DNA of 64,000 nucleotides from an uncultured Methanomicrobiales archaeon (lineage in GTDB: Archaea > Halobacteriota > Methanomicrobia > Methanomicrobiales > Methanospirillaceae): assembly GCA_903832665.1 (NCBI GenBank), contig CAILCG010000001.1:56996-120995 (forward strand). Reading direction: 5' to 3'. Position 1 is the first letter of the stretch, and each line of letters begins with the position of its first letter. Below, piece after piece: positions 54,340 to 63,257 of this stretch. The notes below the pieces were generated by a model. It saw only the letters and a program-made list of their open reading frames with translations, did no database searches and was not told where the DNA came from. The position numbers and the translations under genes are program-made.

Positions 54340-54962
54340 ATGGACGTGAAGAGCCGCATCCAGGACGTTCCCGCCAGCGGGAGGGTCAAGAAGCGGACCA
54401 CCGGTATCGTGGGGCTCAATCTGCTCCTTGACGGTGGTTTTCCCGAGGGGACCCTCATCATGATCTACGGGACTCCGGTTGCCGGCGTGGATCTCGCGGC
54501 AAAGCAGTTCTGGCAGGCAGAAGGGGGAGAAGAGGGCACGTACCTGATCAACGAAGGCGATGTTGAAACGGGGATGAGCGATGCGCTCGATCTCCACCCC
54601 GAGATGTACATACCCCAGATGGCCGGCAGCAGGATTGTTGTGGACTCGCTCTCGTCCTTTATTATCAAGTACGGAATCGAAGAGGCTCTCAAATTCTTAA
54701 AAAAGGCCCGCGAGGAGATGAGGAACCACAGTGCGAATCTGCTCTTTGTCGTGTACACCGGCATTCACACGCTGATGGAGATGACGAGGATCATGCGGGC
54801 CGCCGATATCGTGATCGAGTTCAAGACCGATATCCACCAGTCCGATATCGAGCGGACCCTTGCGGTGCATAAGATCAAGGATGCCGCGGCCCCCAGAGGC
54901 TGCTCCCCTTCATCATCACCGACCGGGGTATTGAAGCCTCGACCACATCGCGTGTGGTCTGA
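54340..54962 (+). pseudogene. KaiC/RadA-like protein with dead Walker A, paralogue 1
   Basis: RecA-fold protein with the KaiC/archaeal GvpD-type start (TTGIVGLNLLLDGGFPEGT, then LIMIYGTP). Where the P-loop should read GxxxxGK(T/S), it reads GTPVAGVD: Lys to Val50 and Thr to Asp51, so ATP binding in the usual manner is improbable. Walker B-like SRIVVDSLSS is kept. In a C-run at 54890-54894 one base is missing; the corrected frame gives QRLLPFIITDRGIEASTTSR and ends at TGA 54960-54962, exactly as in paralogue 2. 623 nt is one short of a multiple of three. Probably a regulatory partner of an active KaiC-like ATPase; unknown. Confidence 0.7.
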
Positions 54963-54999
54963 TCGGACCTCTGGTCCACGACCCGTTTTATTTTTTTTT

Positions 55000-55518
55000 A
55001 TTTTTTCTGGTACTGCCCCTGTTTCCGGGTGATGTTGGGGGTGCACCACAATAAACGCAATACGGTAAGTTTTTCCCGATTGCTTGGTATTTTCTCCCCA
55101 AAAATAAATACAGATAGAAAATACATTTTTTCAAAAACCATTAGTTTATATAGCATTTGAGCCAGCTAAAAAAATCCAGCGCAAGCTATATCTTCCGATG
55201 ATCTCTACGCTATGCTACACGCACATACCACAACCAAGTTCTTTCTCCCGACAAAGCGACGATGGATTTTTTCAACCGGAACTTTTCCACTGGTAAAAAA
55301 AATCTCCTCTCCTTTGTCCCGGGAGAGCGTGTCCGGGTAGTTACTGCCATACGTCAGGAGCCGTCTGCCGGTGGTGTGCGTACCCAGGAAGACCGGAGCA
55401 CGATACCATACTCATACCTCTCGCCCTGATCTGTCTCATTGCCCTGATAGGAGTCAGCGGTACCGTACCGGTTTCCCCTCTATCTCCGTTAACCTGTCCA
55501 TCTCCCGTAACAAGTCCA
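55000..55518. other. intergenic region between KaiC-like paralogues
   Basis: A T-rich tract (54985-55010) ends the first paralogue's unit. GTTTATATAGC at 55144-55154 is a strong TATA-like element. A 55-codon frame at 55262-55429 is listed separately. In the frame of paralogue 2, upstream codons from about 55408 read TILIPLALICLIALIGV, a possible membrane helix, without a start codon nearby; this might be a lost N-terminal anchor. Confidence 0.4.
55262..55429 (+). CDS. putative 55-aa protein upstream of KaiC-like paralogue 2
   Basis: Begins MDFFNRNFSTGKKNLLSFVP and ends IPYSYLSP. About 110 nt after a TATA-like element. Basic, no hydrophobic stretch. Overlaps in another frame the potential membrane helix that precedes paralogue 2, so it might be the true N-terminus of that protein if a base is missing. 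Weak support. Confidence 0.25.
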   Translation: MDFFNRNFSTGKKNLLSFVPGERVRVVTAIRQEPSAGGVRTQEDRSTIPYSYLSP

Positions 55519-56112
55519 TTGCCGGCTACCTGCGATGGAAAGAAACGGCCTACCGGGATAGTCGGCCTGAACATCCTGCTGGATGGGGGTTTTCCGGAAG
55601 GCACCCTGATCATGGTGCACGGTACTGCGGTGGCGGGCGTGGAATTAGCCGCCCGGCATTTCTGTAACAATCACCCGGATGAAGGCGGCACGTACTTTGT
55701 GCCTGAGGATATTTTTGACGGGGAAGAGGAGAATGCGGAGATGAATCCCGCCCTGCTCCTTGAACATATGAGGGGGACCCGGGTGGTGATGGATTCCCTC
55801 TCAGACATCATCGAACGGTACGGCATTGAACAGGCCCTCTACATCCTGAGCCTGATCAAGGGGGACCTCCGGTTGAACAATGCGAACCTGATGTTCATCG
55901 TGTATTCCGATGTGCATACCCCGATGGAGATGACCCGGATCATGCGGGCGGCAGATGTTGTGATCGAGTTCAAGACCCGGATCAGCCAGTCAGAGATCAC
56001 CCGGACCCTCTCGGTGCAGAAGATCAAAGGCAGTGCCGTGCCCCAGCGCCTGCTCTCCTTCATTATCACCGACCATGGGATCGAAGCCTCGACCACATCC
56101 CGGGTCGTGTAA
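55519..56112 (+). CDS. KaiC/RadA-like protein with dead Walker A, paralogue 2
   Basis: 197 aa from TTG 55519; no ATG is available, and the true start may lie upstream. About 60 percent the same as paralogue 1 over its length. P-loop position reads HGTAVAGVE: the Lys and Thr/Ser are Val41 and Glu42. Walker B-like RVVMDSLSDI is kept. The end (SVQKIKGSAVPQRLLSFII, EASTTSRVV) is intact and guides correction of paralogue 1. The shared loss of the catalytic Lys in both copies argues for a real pseudo-ATPase family. A strong hairpin terminator follows the stop. Confidence 0.75.
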   Translation: MPATCDGKKRPTGIVGLNILLDGGFPEGTLIMVHGTAVAGVELAARHFCNNHPDEGGTYFVPEDIFDGEEENAEMNPALLLEHMRGTRVVMDSLSDIIERYGIEQALYILSLIKGDLRLNNANLMFIVYSDVHTPMEMTRIMRAADVVIEFKTRISQSEITRTLSVQKIKGSAVPQRLLSFIITDHGIEASTTSRVV

Positions 56113-56130
56113 CCACAACCCGGCAGGAAT

Positions 56131-56157
56131 ACCGGCAGGAGTTCTGCCGGTTTTTTT
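56131..56157 (+). terminator. hairpin plus T-tract terminator
   Basis: ACCGGCAG (56131-56138) pairs fully with CTGCCGGT (56144-56151) around GAGTT, followed by TTTTTT to 56157. It lies 19 nt after the KaiC-like paralogue 2 stop. Confidence 0.7.
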
Positions 56158-56439
56158 AAATATTTCTCCTCATCCCGGGGATGCGTTTCCGATTTTCAAA
56201 ATGAATGTTGTGCCGTATACGGTGCAGAACAATCTCACACAAACCGTTTTGATTCATCCGCCCGGCCGAATCGCAATCATGAAACCGATGGTACAAACCT
56301 ATATAGCAGCATCTCTCCAAAAGCCAGTAAACCGGGTCTTCGGGTTTGAACGGGAGAACTCCTGCTTTCGTCCCGGGATGCCTGCATATCACTCCGGACC
56401 CTTGAATCCCGGTAACCGGAAGAGTGAGGCCGTAAAAAA

Positions 56440-57043
56440 ATGAGTACAAAAATGAACCCTCTGCACACCACGCTCGGCATACTCCTGCTTGCCAGCCTGC
56501 TGCTCGCTGGCAGTGCTGCCGCAGCACCCGTGGCACCATCAACCCCTTCAGGACAAGTGACCCCCGCAGATCAGTTCCCGCTCACTACCATTTCGGTAAC
56601 GGTCGGGCAGCTAGGTACAACGCCCATAACCGGCATTATCGTGACGGGCACCGCACTCGAAAATATTGTCGTAACGGCGGCAGTTGCCAGTGGGCCCGAA
56701 ACCGGCACTGGTGTCCCTTTGCCTTTTATCGTCCCGCAGTCATGGCTGGATGAACACCACATTGCCCCGCGGGATATTGTCATGTATCATCGTGTCGGGT
56801 CGGACTGGCAGCCACTCCCCACAACTCTGGTGGATGTCACGAACGGGCAGGCCAATTACACTGCATCAAGTCCCGGTTTCTCCCTGTTCGCAATAACGGG
56901 GCAGACCGCTCTTCCCGCAACTGCAACAACAGCACTCCCGGTCGCCGCCGGTCCAGCGCCTGGTCTCCCGCTGAAGACCCTGCATTATCGGAATTTTCGT
57001 GGTGGTGCTTGCCGGTATTATCCTGCTGGTAAAGCGCCGGTAG
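56440..57043 (+). pseudogene. exported PGF-pre-PGF-type surface protein, frameshifted near its anchor
   Basis: Signal peptide (LGILLLASLLLAGSAAAA), a 130-residue beta domain (ISVTVGQLGTTPITGIIVTG ... PLPFIVPQSWLDEHHIAPRD ... YHRVGSDWQPLPTTLVDV ... PGFSLFAITG) of the PGF-pre-PGF type, then an Ala/Thr/Pro linker. At about 56981-56984 an extra base breaks the frame; corrected, it reads IIGIFVVVLAGIILLVKRR and stops at 57041-57043, i.e. a membrane anchor with basic end. 604 nt is one more than a multiple of three. The uncorrected frame (to 57321) runs antisense through the next gene. Start 56440 or ATG 56452. Confidence 0.75.
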
Positions 57044-57098
57044 AACCCCGCACCGGGAGACTGGTCACGAAGGGAACCGGTACTTTTTTATTTTTGTT

Positions 57099-57800
57099 TT
57101 ATCCTTGTTTCTTCCGGCAGTTCCCGTGCAAAAATTCCATCGTCACCTGGCGGCACCGCCGGTTGCTCTCCGGAAGGTACCGCCCGGTTTCGCGCCCGAT
57201 CTTCTCCTGCAGGAACTTCTTCTCGCCTTTCGTCCAGTCCCGTATCAGGTCTCCGGTCATCTCGAGATGGAACTGGAGCCCGAGGGCGGATCCCAGCCGG
57301 AAGCCCTGGTGCGGTACCTGATCCCCCCGACACTGGAGCGTACCGCGAACCGGCAGGTGGAAGGTCTCGCCATGCATCTGGAAGACGTGGACCGTTTCAG
57401 GGAAGGATGCAAACGCCCCGGTGGCGCCGGGTTCCGTGTGGACCGGGTACCAGCCGGTCTCGTTCACAAACCGGTACACGGTTGCCCCGTGAGCTGAGGC
57501 GATCAGCTGGGCACCCAGACAGAGACCGAGCACAGGAACACGTTGCTTCACGGCCCTCCTGATAAGTTCCTTCTCCACCCTGAGCCACGGGAGTTCCTGC
57601 TCGTCGTTCACGCTCATCGGACCTCCGAGAAAGACAAGGTGCGTGGCATCGCCCCTGCTGACCGGGTCTCCTTCCCAGAGCCGGACGTATTCGAACGGGA
57701 CATTGAGTTCCGTAAAGATCTGTTCGAAATAGCCGAGCGGTTCTGCGGGTGAGTGCTGGAATGCTTTGACCCGGACTGGCTGGTTGCGTTCTCCCGACAT
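57099..57800 (-). CDS. class I glutamine amidotransferase-like protein
   Basis: 233 aa from ATG 57800 (MSGERNQPVRVKAFQH); the frame runs 21 codons farther, but a TATA-like CCTATATAC near 57877 would then lie too close. Triad: Cys94 in LGLCLGAQ, His and Glu in LQFHLEMT near 172. HLVFLGGPMSVND near 55 and VFQMHGETF near 140 are typical of stand-alone GMP-synthase-like GATases. It hydrolyses Gln to Glu plus ammonia or a related gamma-glutamyl bond; acceptor unknown. Monocistronic, convergent with the PGF protein gene. Confidence 0.88.
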   Translation of the reverse strand: MSGERNQPVRVKAFQHSPAEPLGYFEQIFTELNVPFEYVRLWEGDPVSRGDATHLVFLGGPMSVNDEQELPWLRVEKELIRRAVKQRVPVLGLCLGAQLIASAHGATVYRFVNETGWYPVHTEPGATGAFASFPETVHVFQMHGETFHLPVRGTLQCRGDQVPHQGFRLGSALGLQFHLEMTGDLIRDWTKGEKKFLQEKIGRETGRYLPESNRRCRQVTMEFLHGNCRKKQG

Positions 57801-58156
57801 GACTGTATCCTTGTTCAATATCTTGAACCGGGGATATTTCGGGTTTGTGGTCTTTCCCTCCAACTAAAAAACGTATATAGGTTCGTGAATAACGACAGGG
57901 TACGCATCCGGCCCGGCCGATTCCCCGATGAGGGACTTCTGGGCAAACCGGCCCGGTGCAGAATATTTCACGGAGGATCTCCCATAACCCCGGACACACA
58001 GTTCACCGGAAATAGCGAAGGACCGGAACCCGCACCTTCCGCCCGGCCGCCGGGCACCGGTGCGGCCGCAGGAATTTCCGGTACCGCTGATGAACCATTT
58101 TTCCTGCAATCGCAAACGAGTCATGGCTGCCCAAAGAAAAATCCCGGAGCCCCCGC
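57801..58156. other. intergenic region with promoter for the amidotransferase, no gene
   Basis: About 355 bp. ACGTATATAGG at 57872-57882 (minus: CCTATATACG) is a TATA box for the amidotransferase gene. The rest is GC-rich with frames on both strands that lack any domain. Confidence 0.4.
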
Positions 58157-58579
58157 ATGACCCGCGGCCGCCGGCCCGTGCGGACCCTGAAGCGTGCGCT
58201 CGAAATTGCTGAGAAACGGGGAACCGTCCAGCCATACCAGCAAGGCCCCGGTCTGATCTGCAATTTTACGATTATTATCCCGGGATCTATGGCGCAGGTC
58301 CGGTTCAAGCGGGTGGCCCATCTCCGCTGTTCGCTGCAATGGCTGGAGCGAGAAGCGGCTGAAGAACTTGCGGGACTCCGGCTCATCGCGTCATCTGGCG
58401 AGATCTCCCGGGAACTCTGGATCTGTGCGCCGAACAGCGGGTTCCGGTTTTTCCGGATCTGCGACTCATCGCTGATGGAGCTCGATCACGATGGCCGGCC
58501 ACTCCCGTTCAGGTCACCGGTTCCGGTGCCCGGACCCGCCAGGGCTGTTGCAAAGAAAGGACCGGCGACCGGGATCTGA
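58157..58579 (+). CDS. conserved hypothetical methanogen protein
   Basis: 140 aa. A basic N-terminus (TRGRRPVRTLKRALEIAEKRG), then a compact core from about residue 45: AQVRFKRVAHLRCSLQWLER, EELAGLRLIASSGEISRELW, SGFRFFRICDSSLMELDHDG. The alternation of charged and aromatic residues is protein-like and composition fits the core genome. I do not know the family name. No membrane segments. An internal ATG (MAQVRF, about 58289) could be the true start. Confidence 0.5.
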   Translation: MTRGRRPVRTLKRALEIAEKRGTVQPYQQGPGLICNFTIIIPGSMAQVRFKRVAHLRCSLQWLEREAAEELAGLRLIASSGEISRELWICAPNSGFRFFRICDSSLMELDHDGRPLPFRSPVPVPGPARAVAKKGPATGI

Positions 58580-59027
58580 TCCGACGACCACCCTTCCCGC
58601 CTCCCAGGTGGTCAAAGACAAGACTCCTCAAATGAGGTCTCCGTCGGAGAACTCCTCCCTCAATCCCCTGGGGGAGAGTACGTGACCTCTCTTTCAAATC
58701 AGCCCCCTTTTGGCAAACGGGACATAATAAGGGCATATCTCAAAGGGTAAAATAATCGCAAAAATGCCGGCGCACCGGATGAGTCAATAATTCACCTGAA
58801 ACCAGTCAATAATTCCCAAAAAAAGAATTATTTTTATCGGATTTTAACGTCGAAGAAACACCTATATTAAAAAGTCTGCAATTAGGCTCAATTGGATGGC
58901 AAATCTGCCTGAAATCCAGGGGAGTTATCGATGAAAAATGCAGGGGGGGTTTTGGATCCGGGGACCGGGAAAATTTTTAGGAATCTTATTCATTCTCTCT
59001 TCACGAAACTATTCCCCAGAGGAACCA
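58580..59027. other. leader region of the second RM locus, no gene
   Basis: 448 bp becoming AT-rich after 58740. CCTATATTAAAAAG at 58861-58874 is a likely TATA box for hsdM2. GAGGAACC at 59019-59026 acts as ribosome site for ATG 59028. No coding frame convincing. Confidence 0.45.
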
Positions 59028-60563
59028 ATGGCACAATCTCAAAACAATACCAAACTCGATATCACCACCCTTGAGGGCTGGCTCTGGGAAGCCGCCTGCA
59101 AAATACGGGGGGAGATCGACGCCCCGAAATGCAAGGACTATATCCTGCCGCTTATTTTTTTGAAGCGGTTGTCCGATGTCTTTGATGACGAAGCAAAAAA
59201 ACTGGAGAGCAGGTACGGCAGCAGCGATCTGGTAGAAAAAATTCTTGCTGAGGATCACCCGCTCGTCCGGTTTTATCTGCCACCGGAATCCCGCTGGGAT
59301 GCAATCGCCAAAAAGAGCACGGGACTTGGGGAACTGATCACGGATGCGATGCGATCGATCGCCCGGGAAAATCCAAAACTCCAGGGCTCGATTGATATCG
59401 TCGACTTCAACGCGACCGCAGCAGGGCAACGAATCATACCGGACGATTCGATCAAGACGCTGATTGGCGTCATGGGAAAACACCGGCTCGGGCTTGCGGA
59501 CGTTGAGCCGGATATTATCGGCCGGGCCTACGAGTACCTGCTCCGGAAATTTGCGGAAGGATCTGGCCAGAGTGCCGGTGAGTTCTATACCCCGCGTGAA
59601 GTTGCGATCCTCATGGCACAGATCCTCGATCCGAAACCCGGTGAGGAAGTCTATGATCCGTGCTGCGGGTCCGGCGGTCTGCTGATCAAATGTGCGATGA
59701 ACTTCCGGGAACGGTATCACAATGATCCCGAAGTTGCTCCGCTCCAGTTCTGCGGGCAGGAGAACCAGCACGCCACATTCGCCATGGCAAAGATGAACAC
59801 GTTCATCCACGACATGGAGGCGCAGATTGCTCTTCAGGATACGATGAAGTTCCCCCAGTTCCTGAAAAAAGACGGGGCGCTCCGGCAGTTCGATATCGTG
59901 ACGGCAAACCCCATGTGGAACCAGGATTTCGAGCAGAAGATCTACGAGACCGACACCTACAACCGGTTCGGGCACGGCTACCCGCCTTCCAGCAGTGCGG
60001 ACTGGGGATGGATCCAGCACATGTTCGCCTCCCTGAAAAAGAGCGGGCGGATGGCGGTGGTGCTGGATACCGGCGCAGTCTCGCGGGGCAGCGGGAATAC
60101 CGGGAAGAACCGGGAACGCGACATCCGGAAATATTTCGCCGAGCACGACCTTGTCGAAGCGGTCATTCTCCTGCCGGAGAATTTGTTCTATAACACAACG
60201 GCACCGGGCATTGTCCTCGTTCTCAACCGGAAGAAGCAGCATAAGGGTGAGTGCCTGCTGGTCAATGCCTCTAAACTATTTCTGAAAGGACGGCCGAAGA
60301 ACTTCATGCCGGAGGAGAGTATTGCGCTGATCGCTAGGATTTTCCGGGACTGGAAGGCGGTGGACGGGATCAGCACGATTGTCTCTGCTGCTGATGTTGC
60401 GAAGAATGATTTTAACCTGAGCCCGTCCCGGTACGTTGCGCAGAACGGCAAGGATGAGACGCTCCCCCTTGAGGATGCGGCTGTGCTGCTGCGGGAAGCT
60501 GAAGAGGAACGGCAGGAAGCGGACGAGCGGCTGAAGAAGGTGCTGGCGGGGCTGGGGTTATGA
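59028..60563 (+). CDS. hsdM: type I restriction-modification methyltransferase subunit (second system)
   Basis: 511 aa from ATG 59028 (MAQSQNNTKLDITTLEGWLW), chosen over an upstream in-frame ATG because GAGGAACC precedes it. N-terminal HsdM domain (AACKIRGEIDAPKCKDYILPLIFL), SAM motif I DPCCGSGGLL near 207, motif IV TANPMWNQ near 290, where NPMW is the normal variant in this branch, so unlike the first system this one keeps its catalytic Asn. C-terminal helical tail (LLREAEEERQEADERLKKVLAGLG) contacts HsdS. ATG of the next gene overlaps its stop (ATGA). Full length; could be active if a compatible HsdS exists. Confidence 0.93.
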   Translation: MAQSQNNTKLDITTLEGWLWEAACKIRGEIDAPKCKDYILPLIFLKRLSDVFDDEAKKLESRYGSSDLVEKILAEDHPLVRFYLPPESRWDAIAKKSTGLGELITDAMRSIARENPKLQGSIDIVDFNATAAGQRIIPDDSIKTLIGVMGKHRLGLADVEPDIIGRAYEYLLRKFAEGSGQSAGEFYTPREVAILMAQILDPKPGEEVYDPCCGSGGLLIKCAMNFRERYHNDPEVAPLQFCGQENQHATFAMAKMNTFIHDMEAQIALQDTMKFPQFLKKDGALRQFDIVTANPMWNQDFEQKIYETDTYNRFGHGYPPSSSADWGWIQHMFASLKKSGRMAVVLDTGAVSRGSGNTGKNRERDIRKYFAEHDLVEAVILLPENLFYNTTAPGIVLVLNRKKQHKGECLLVNASKLFLKGRPKNFMPEESIALIARIFRDWKAVDGISTIVSAADVAKNDFNLSPSRYVAQNGKDETLPLEDAAVLLREAEEERQEADERLKKVLAGLGL

Positions 60564-60844
60564 GTACTGCAGAAATTACAAAACGGGTATTCAACCCGGT
60601 TACCGGGAAATATTATTCCATCACAGAACGATCGAGCGCCTACACGAAGCCCGGGGAGATCCGTGGGCTGTGGAGCACCACAATACAGGAGAGCGGGGAA
60701 TCATTTTCATGTCCGGAAGATGGTAAGACCAGAGTATACAATCCGGTGACTGGCAGGTACTACGAGATCCACCAGCATTCCAGTAAATACACGGAGCCCG
60801 GCCAGATCAAAGGGTTGTGGCACAATCAGAAGAAACGATCATGA
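60560..60844 (+). CDS. small protein with a duplicated 30-residue motif, between hsdM and hsdS
   Basis: 94 aa. Two copies of one motif: residues 9-38 (RVFNPVTGKYYSITERSSAY, TKPGEIRGLW) and 58-87 (RVYNPVTGRYYEIHQHSSKY, TEPGQIKGLW). Consensus: V-N-P-V-T-G-x-Y-Y-x-I, S-S-x-Y-T-x-P-G-x-I-x-G-L-W. Between them is a short acidic linker with a single Cys. Coupled on both sides: its ATG overlaps the hsdM stop, and its TGA overlaps the hsdS ATG. Small, basic-aromatic repeats suggest a beta-hairpin ligand-binding or DNA-mimic/DNA-binding unit. Not a known RM subunit to my knowledge. Position argues for a structural or regulatory part of this type I complex. Confidence 0.75.
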   Translation: MSTAEITKRVFNPVTGKYYSITERSSAYTKPGEIRGLWSTTIQESGESFSCPEDGKTRVYNPVTGRYYEIHQHSSKYTEPGQIKGLWHNQKKRS

Positions 60845-61584
60845 TTGATACGGATGATCTGCCGGAAAGATATAAGGCGACTGAGTTGGGTGTGTTACCA
60901 GAGGGATGGGAATGGGAAAAACTTGAATGTCTATGCAAATTACGAAAAGAAACCGTTGATCCAAGAAAACATGGTGACCTTGAGTATATCGGACTAGAAC
61001 ATATTGAACCCGGAAATATTAATCTAACTAGACGGGGCAATCCATTAGACGTTCGAAGTGCGAAGAGTCGTTTTTTTTCTGGAGATTTACTCTATGGAAA
61101 ATTGAGACCATATCTTGATAAAGCAGTCATATGTCGTGAGAACGGAATTTGCTCCACGGATATCCTTATATTTACTCCAAAAAGCAAAGTTGATCCATAT
61201 TTTTTGATCCTTTACTTCCATACTTCATTTTTCATAAATTCAGCGGTTTCCACGATGAGCGGTGTGAATCATCTGAATCATCCGAGGACTTCATGGGATT
61301 CACTATCTAAAATTATCATCCCCCTCCCCCCGCTTCCCGAACAGCACGCCATCGCCACCACACTCCGCACCGTGCAGGAGGCAAAGGAGAAAACCGATGC
61401 GGTGATCGCGGCGACGAAGGCCCTCAAGGCGGCGATGATGAAGCACCTGTTCACGTACGGCCCGGTGCCACCGGAAGATGCGGAACGGGTGGCGCTGAGG
61501 GAAACGGGGATTGGACCGGTGCCGGAAGACTGGGAGATACGGACCGTAAACGAATTATTCGGCTCATATGCTCATATAGACTAA
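60841..61584 (+). pseudogene. hsdS: type I specificity subunit HsdS (second system), truncated in TRD2
   Basis: 247 aa from ATG 60841. First recognition domain from WEWEKLECLCKL to about 165, then the first conserved helix IIIPLPPLPEQHAIATTLRT... and a linker, then the opening of the second domain (IGPVPEDWEIRTVNELFG) followed at once by SYAHID and stop. A normal HsdS is 400 or more residues; all of TRD2 and the second helix are missing. The break lies in the tandem repeats at 61562-61648, beyond which sequence is AT-rich and carries a Rep gene. A half HsdS can sometimes dimerise to give a symmetric site, so function is not excluded. Confidence 0.85.
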
Positions 61585-61648
61585 TTGAGCTCATATAGAC
61601 TTAGCTCATATAGACTTATAGACTAATTGAGCTCATAAGACTAATTGA
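61562..61648 (+). repeat. short tandem repeats at the hsdS break point
   Basis: Units of GCTCATATAGACTAATTGA at 61570-61588, a 15-nt form at 61589-61603, a 27-nt form at 61604-61630 and an 18-nt form at 61631-61648, with GCTCATAT before them at 61562. The first unit supplies the hsdS stop codon. Confidence 0.8.
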
Positions 61649-61964
61649 TACTGGCTTGTTTTGGTCTCTAATTTTAAAAACATGTGATTTATGTGTCTGG
61701 ATTTGAGTGTTTACGGCGTGTTGTTATTTTTGTGGTTGTATGCCGTTTTTGCTACCATGGATTCATTGCTGTGTTTGAGGACGTAGTAAAAAATATGTGT
61801 ATATAAAACTAACGGGTCAAATGTTTTAAATATCCATAAGCCAGAGTTAATAGCAATGATAATACGAACAATAAATATCAACCTGGAGTGGTTAGAAGAA
61901 GTGTAATAAGACGAAGACGGGTTGGCGCCCATCCTCTGTTAACTCCTTTACGGGCGGTAAAGTA
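61649..61964. other. AT-rich leader of the HUH element, with hairpin
   Basis: No gene. TGTATATAAAAC at 61798-61809 is a strong TATA-like element. CTTTAC (61946-61951) pairs with GTAAAG (61957-61962) around GGGCG, 2 nt before the Rep ATG; a replication-origin nick site or operator is possible. GTTGGCGCCC nearby is GC-rich against the AT background. Confidence 0.5.
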
Positions 61965-63194
61965 ATGATAAAAACAACGTATACCAATATAAAATCTTCG
62001 GAAAAAACCGACCCTATTTTTCCATCATCACTGTTACGGCTATTACGGGAGATAAAAAACACCCCTGATATATCCATGTATCATTCCCTTTGCGATCAAT
62101 TTGCAACGTATATCAACACAACAGCGCACACAAAATTCAGAATAAGTGGCATTACTACAACACAAACCTGCACTAATTCGTGTGAAGTTCTTGACGAAAT
62201 CACCAAGGATATTGAATACAAGCATCGATGGACTCAGTCATATCGGCGTGGGTGGTTGGCCAAGTTGTATCAACTCGATACATGGTTCCAAAAAAACCCT
62301 GGTCCCGTAACAATGCTTACACTCACGACATATCAAGACGGTGAATATTCGAAAAAAATGTGTAACGGAAAATCCATATCACGCGAAGAATCGTTTGTTC
62401 TCCTCAAAGAAGGCTGGAAATTATTATCCATGATTATCCGCAAAGAACTTGGATACTCACCGGATTACCTTACCATCATGGAACCGCACGGCAGTGGTTA
62501 CCCTCACATGCATATTCCAATATTTTGTGTAATATCACCTGAACTACGCACAAAAATAACGAGGTTGTGGGCTGATAAATACCAGTTCGGATCTGCTGAA
62601 CATGGCATCAACTTCGAAGTCCGTGAAACTCAAGACAATATCAAAAATATCAGAAACTATCTCATGAAATATCTCGCCAAAGGGTTCCTTAATAACAGCT
62701 CGAAATTTGGTGATGCTGGACTCAGCGTCGGCGAACTCATCTTTAACACGCTCATCTGGAAATACAAATACAGAATCTTCGGGTCATCACGGAAGTTATC
62801 TCAGATCATGAAATACCATAAACCTCTTCATAACGCACCTAACCCTTTCGAAGAAACGCCAACTGATGTTGTATGGCTAGCTACCGATATCATAACACCG
62901 CATAAAGATATCTACCCCGTATGGAAATCATCTAAATCCAACGTGTTCGAGAAACATGGACTCGCACTATCTCAAGAGGAACAATACGATATTACAACAG
63001 GATTTCGTTATGTTCGTCATTGCTTCAAGAAACTCAATGAAAAAATAAAACCTAAACTTGAAAACCTTGACAACCTACGGAAATGTTCAGACATCCAACA
63101 AACCATTGATAATGTTAGTTTCTTCAATAAACCACCGTTAACAGAAAACGTAACTCAACACAGAACAAAATATTTTTCAAACACTTCAATATAG
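61965..63194 (+). CDS. HUH-type rolling-circle replication initiator (Rep)
   Basis: 409 aa. Three HUH-endonuclease motifs in order: VTMLTLTTYQDG (motif 1) near 120, HGSGYPHMHIPIF near 170 with the His-Met-His metal triad (motif 2), and NIRNYLMKYLAKG near 225 with the nicking Tyr and Lys (motif 3). Similar Reps start replication of small archaeal plasmids and pleolipovirus-like genomes, or act as transposases in IS91-type elements; which applies is not decided. Lys-rich, AT-rich codon use unlike the neighbourhood, so recently acquired. It sits just after the broken hsdS. No integrase seen before the window ends. Confidence 0.8.
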   Translation: MIKTTYTNIKSSEKTDPIFPSSLLRLLREIKNTPDISMYHSLCDQFATYINTTAHTKFRISGITTTQTCTNSCEVLDEITKDIEYKHRWTQSYRRGWLAKLYQLDTWFQKNPGPVTMLTLTTYQDGEYSKKMCNGKSISREESFVLLKEGWKLLSMIIRKELGYSPDYLTIMEPHGSGYPHMHIPIFCVISPELRTKITRLWADKYQFGSAEHGINFEVRETQDNIKNIRNYLMKYLAKGFLNNSSKFGDAGLSVGELIFNTLIWKYKYRIFGSSRKLSQIMKYHKPLHNAPNPFEETPTDVVWLATDIITPHKDIYPVWKSSKSNVFEKHGLALSQEEQYDITTGFRYVRHCFKKLNEKIKPKLENLDNLRKCSDIQQTIDNVSFFNKPPLTENVTQHRTKYFSNTSI

Positions 63195-63257
63195 TTGATC
63201 TAAGACACAAAAACAACCCAATACTCGAGGGACACCTCTCATAGCAACGGTGATGGA

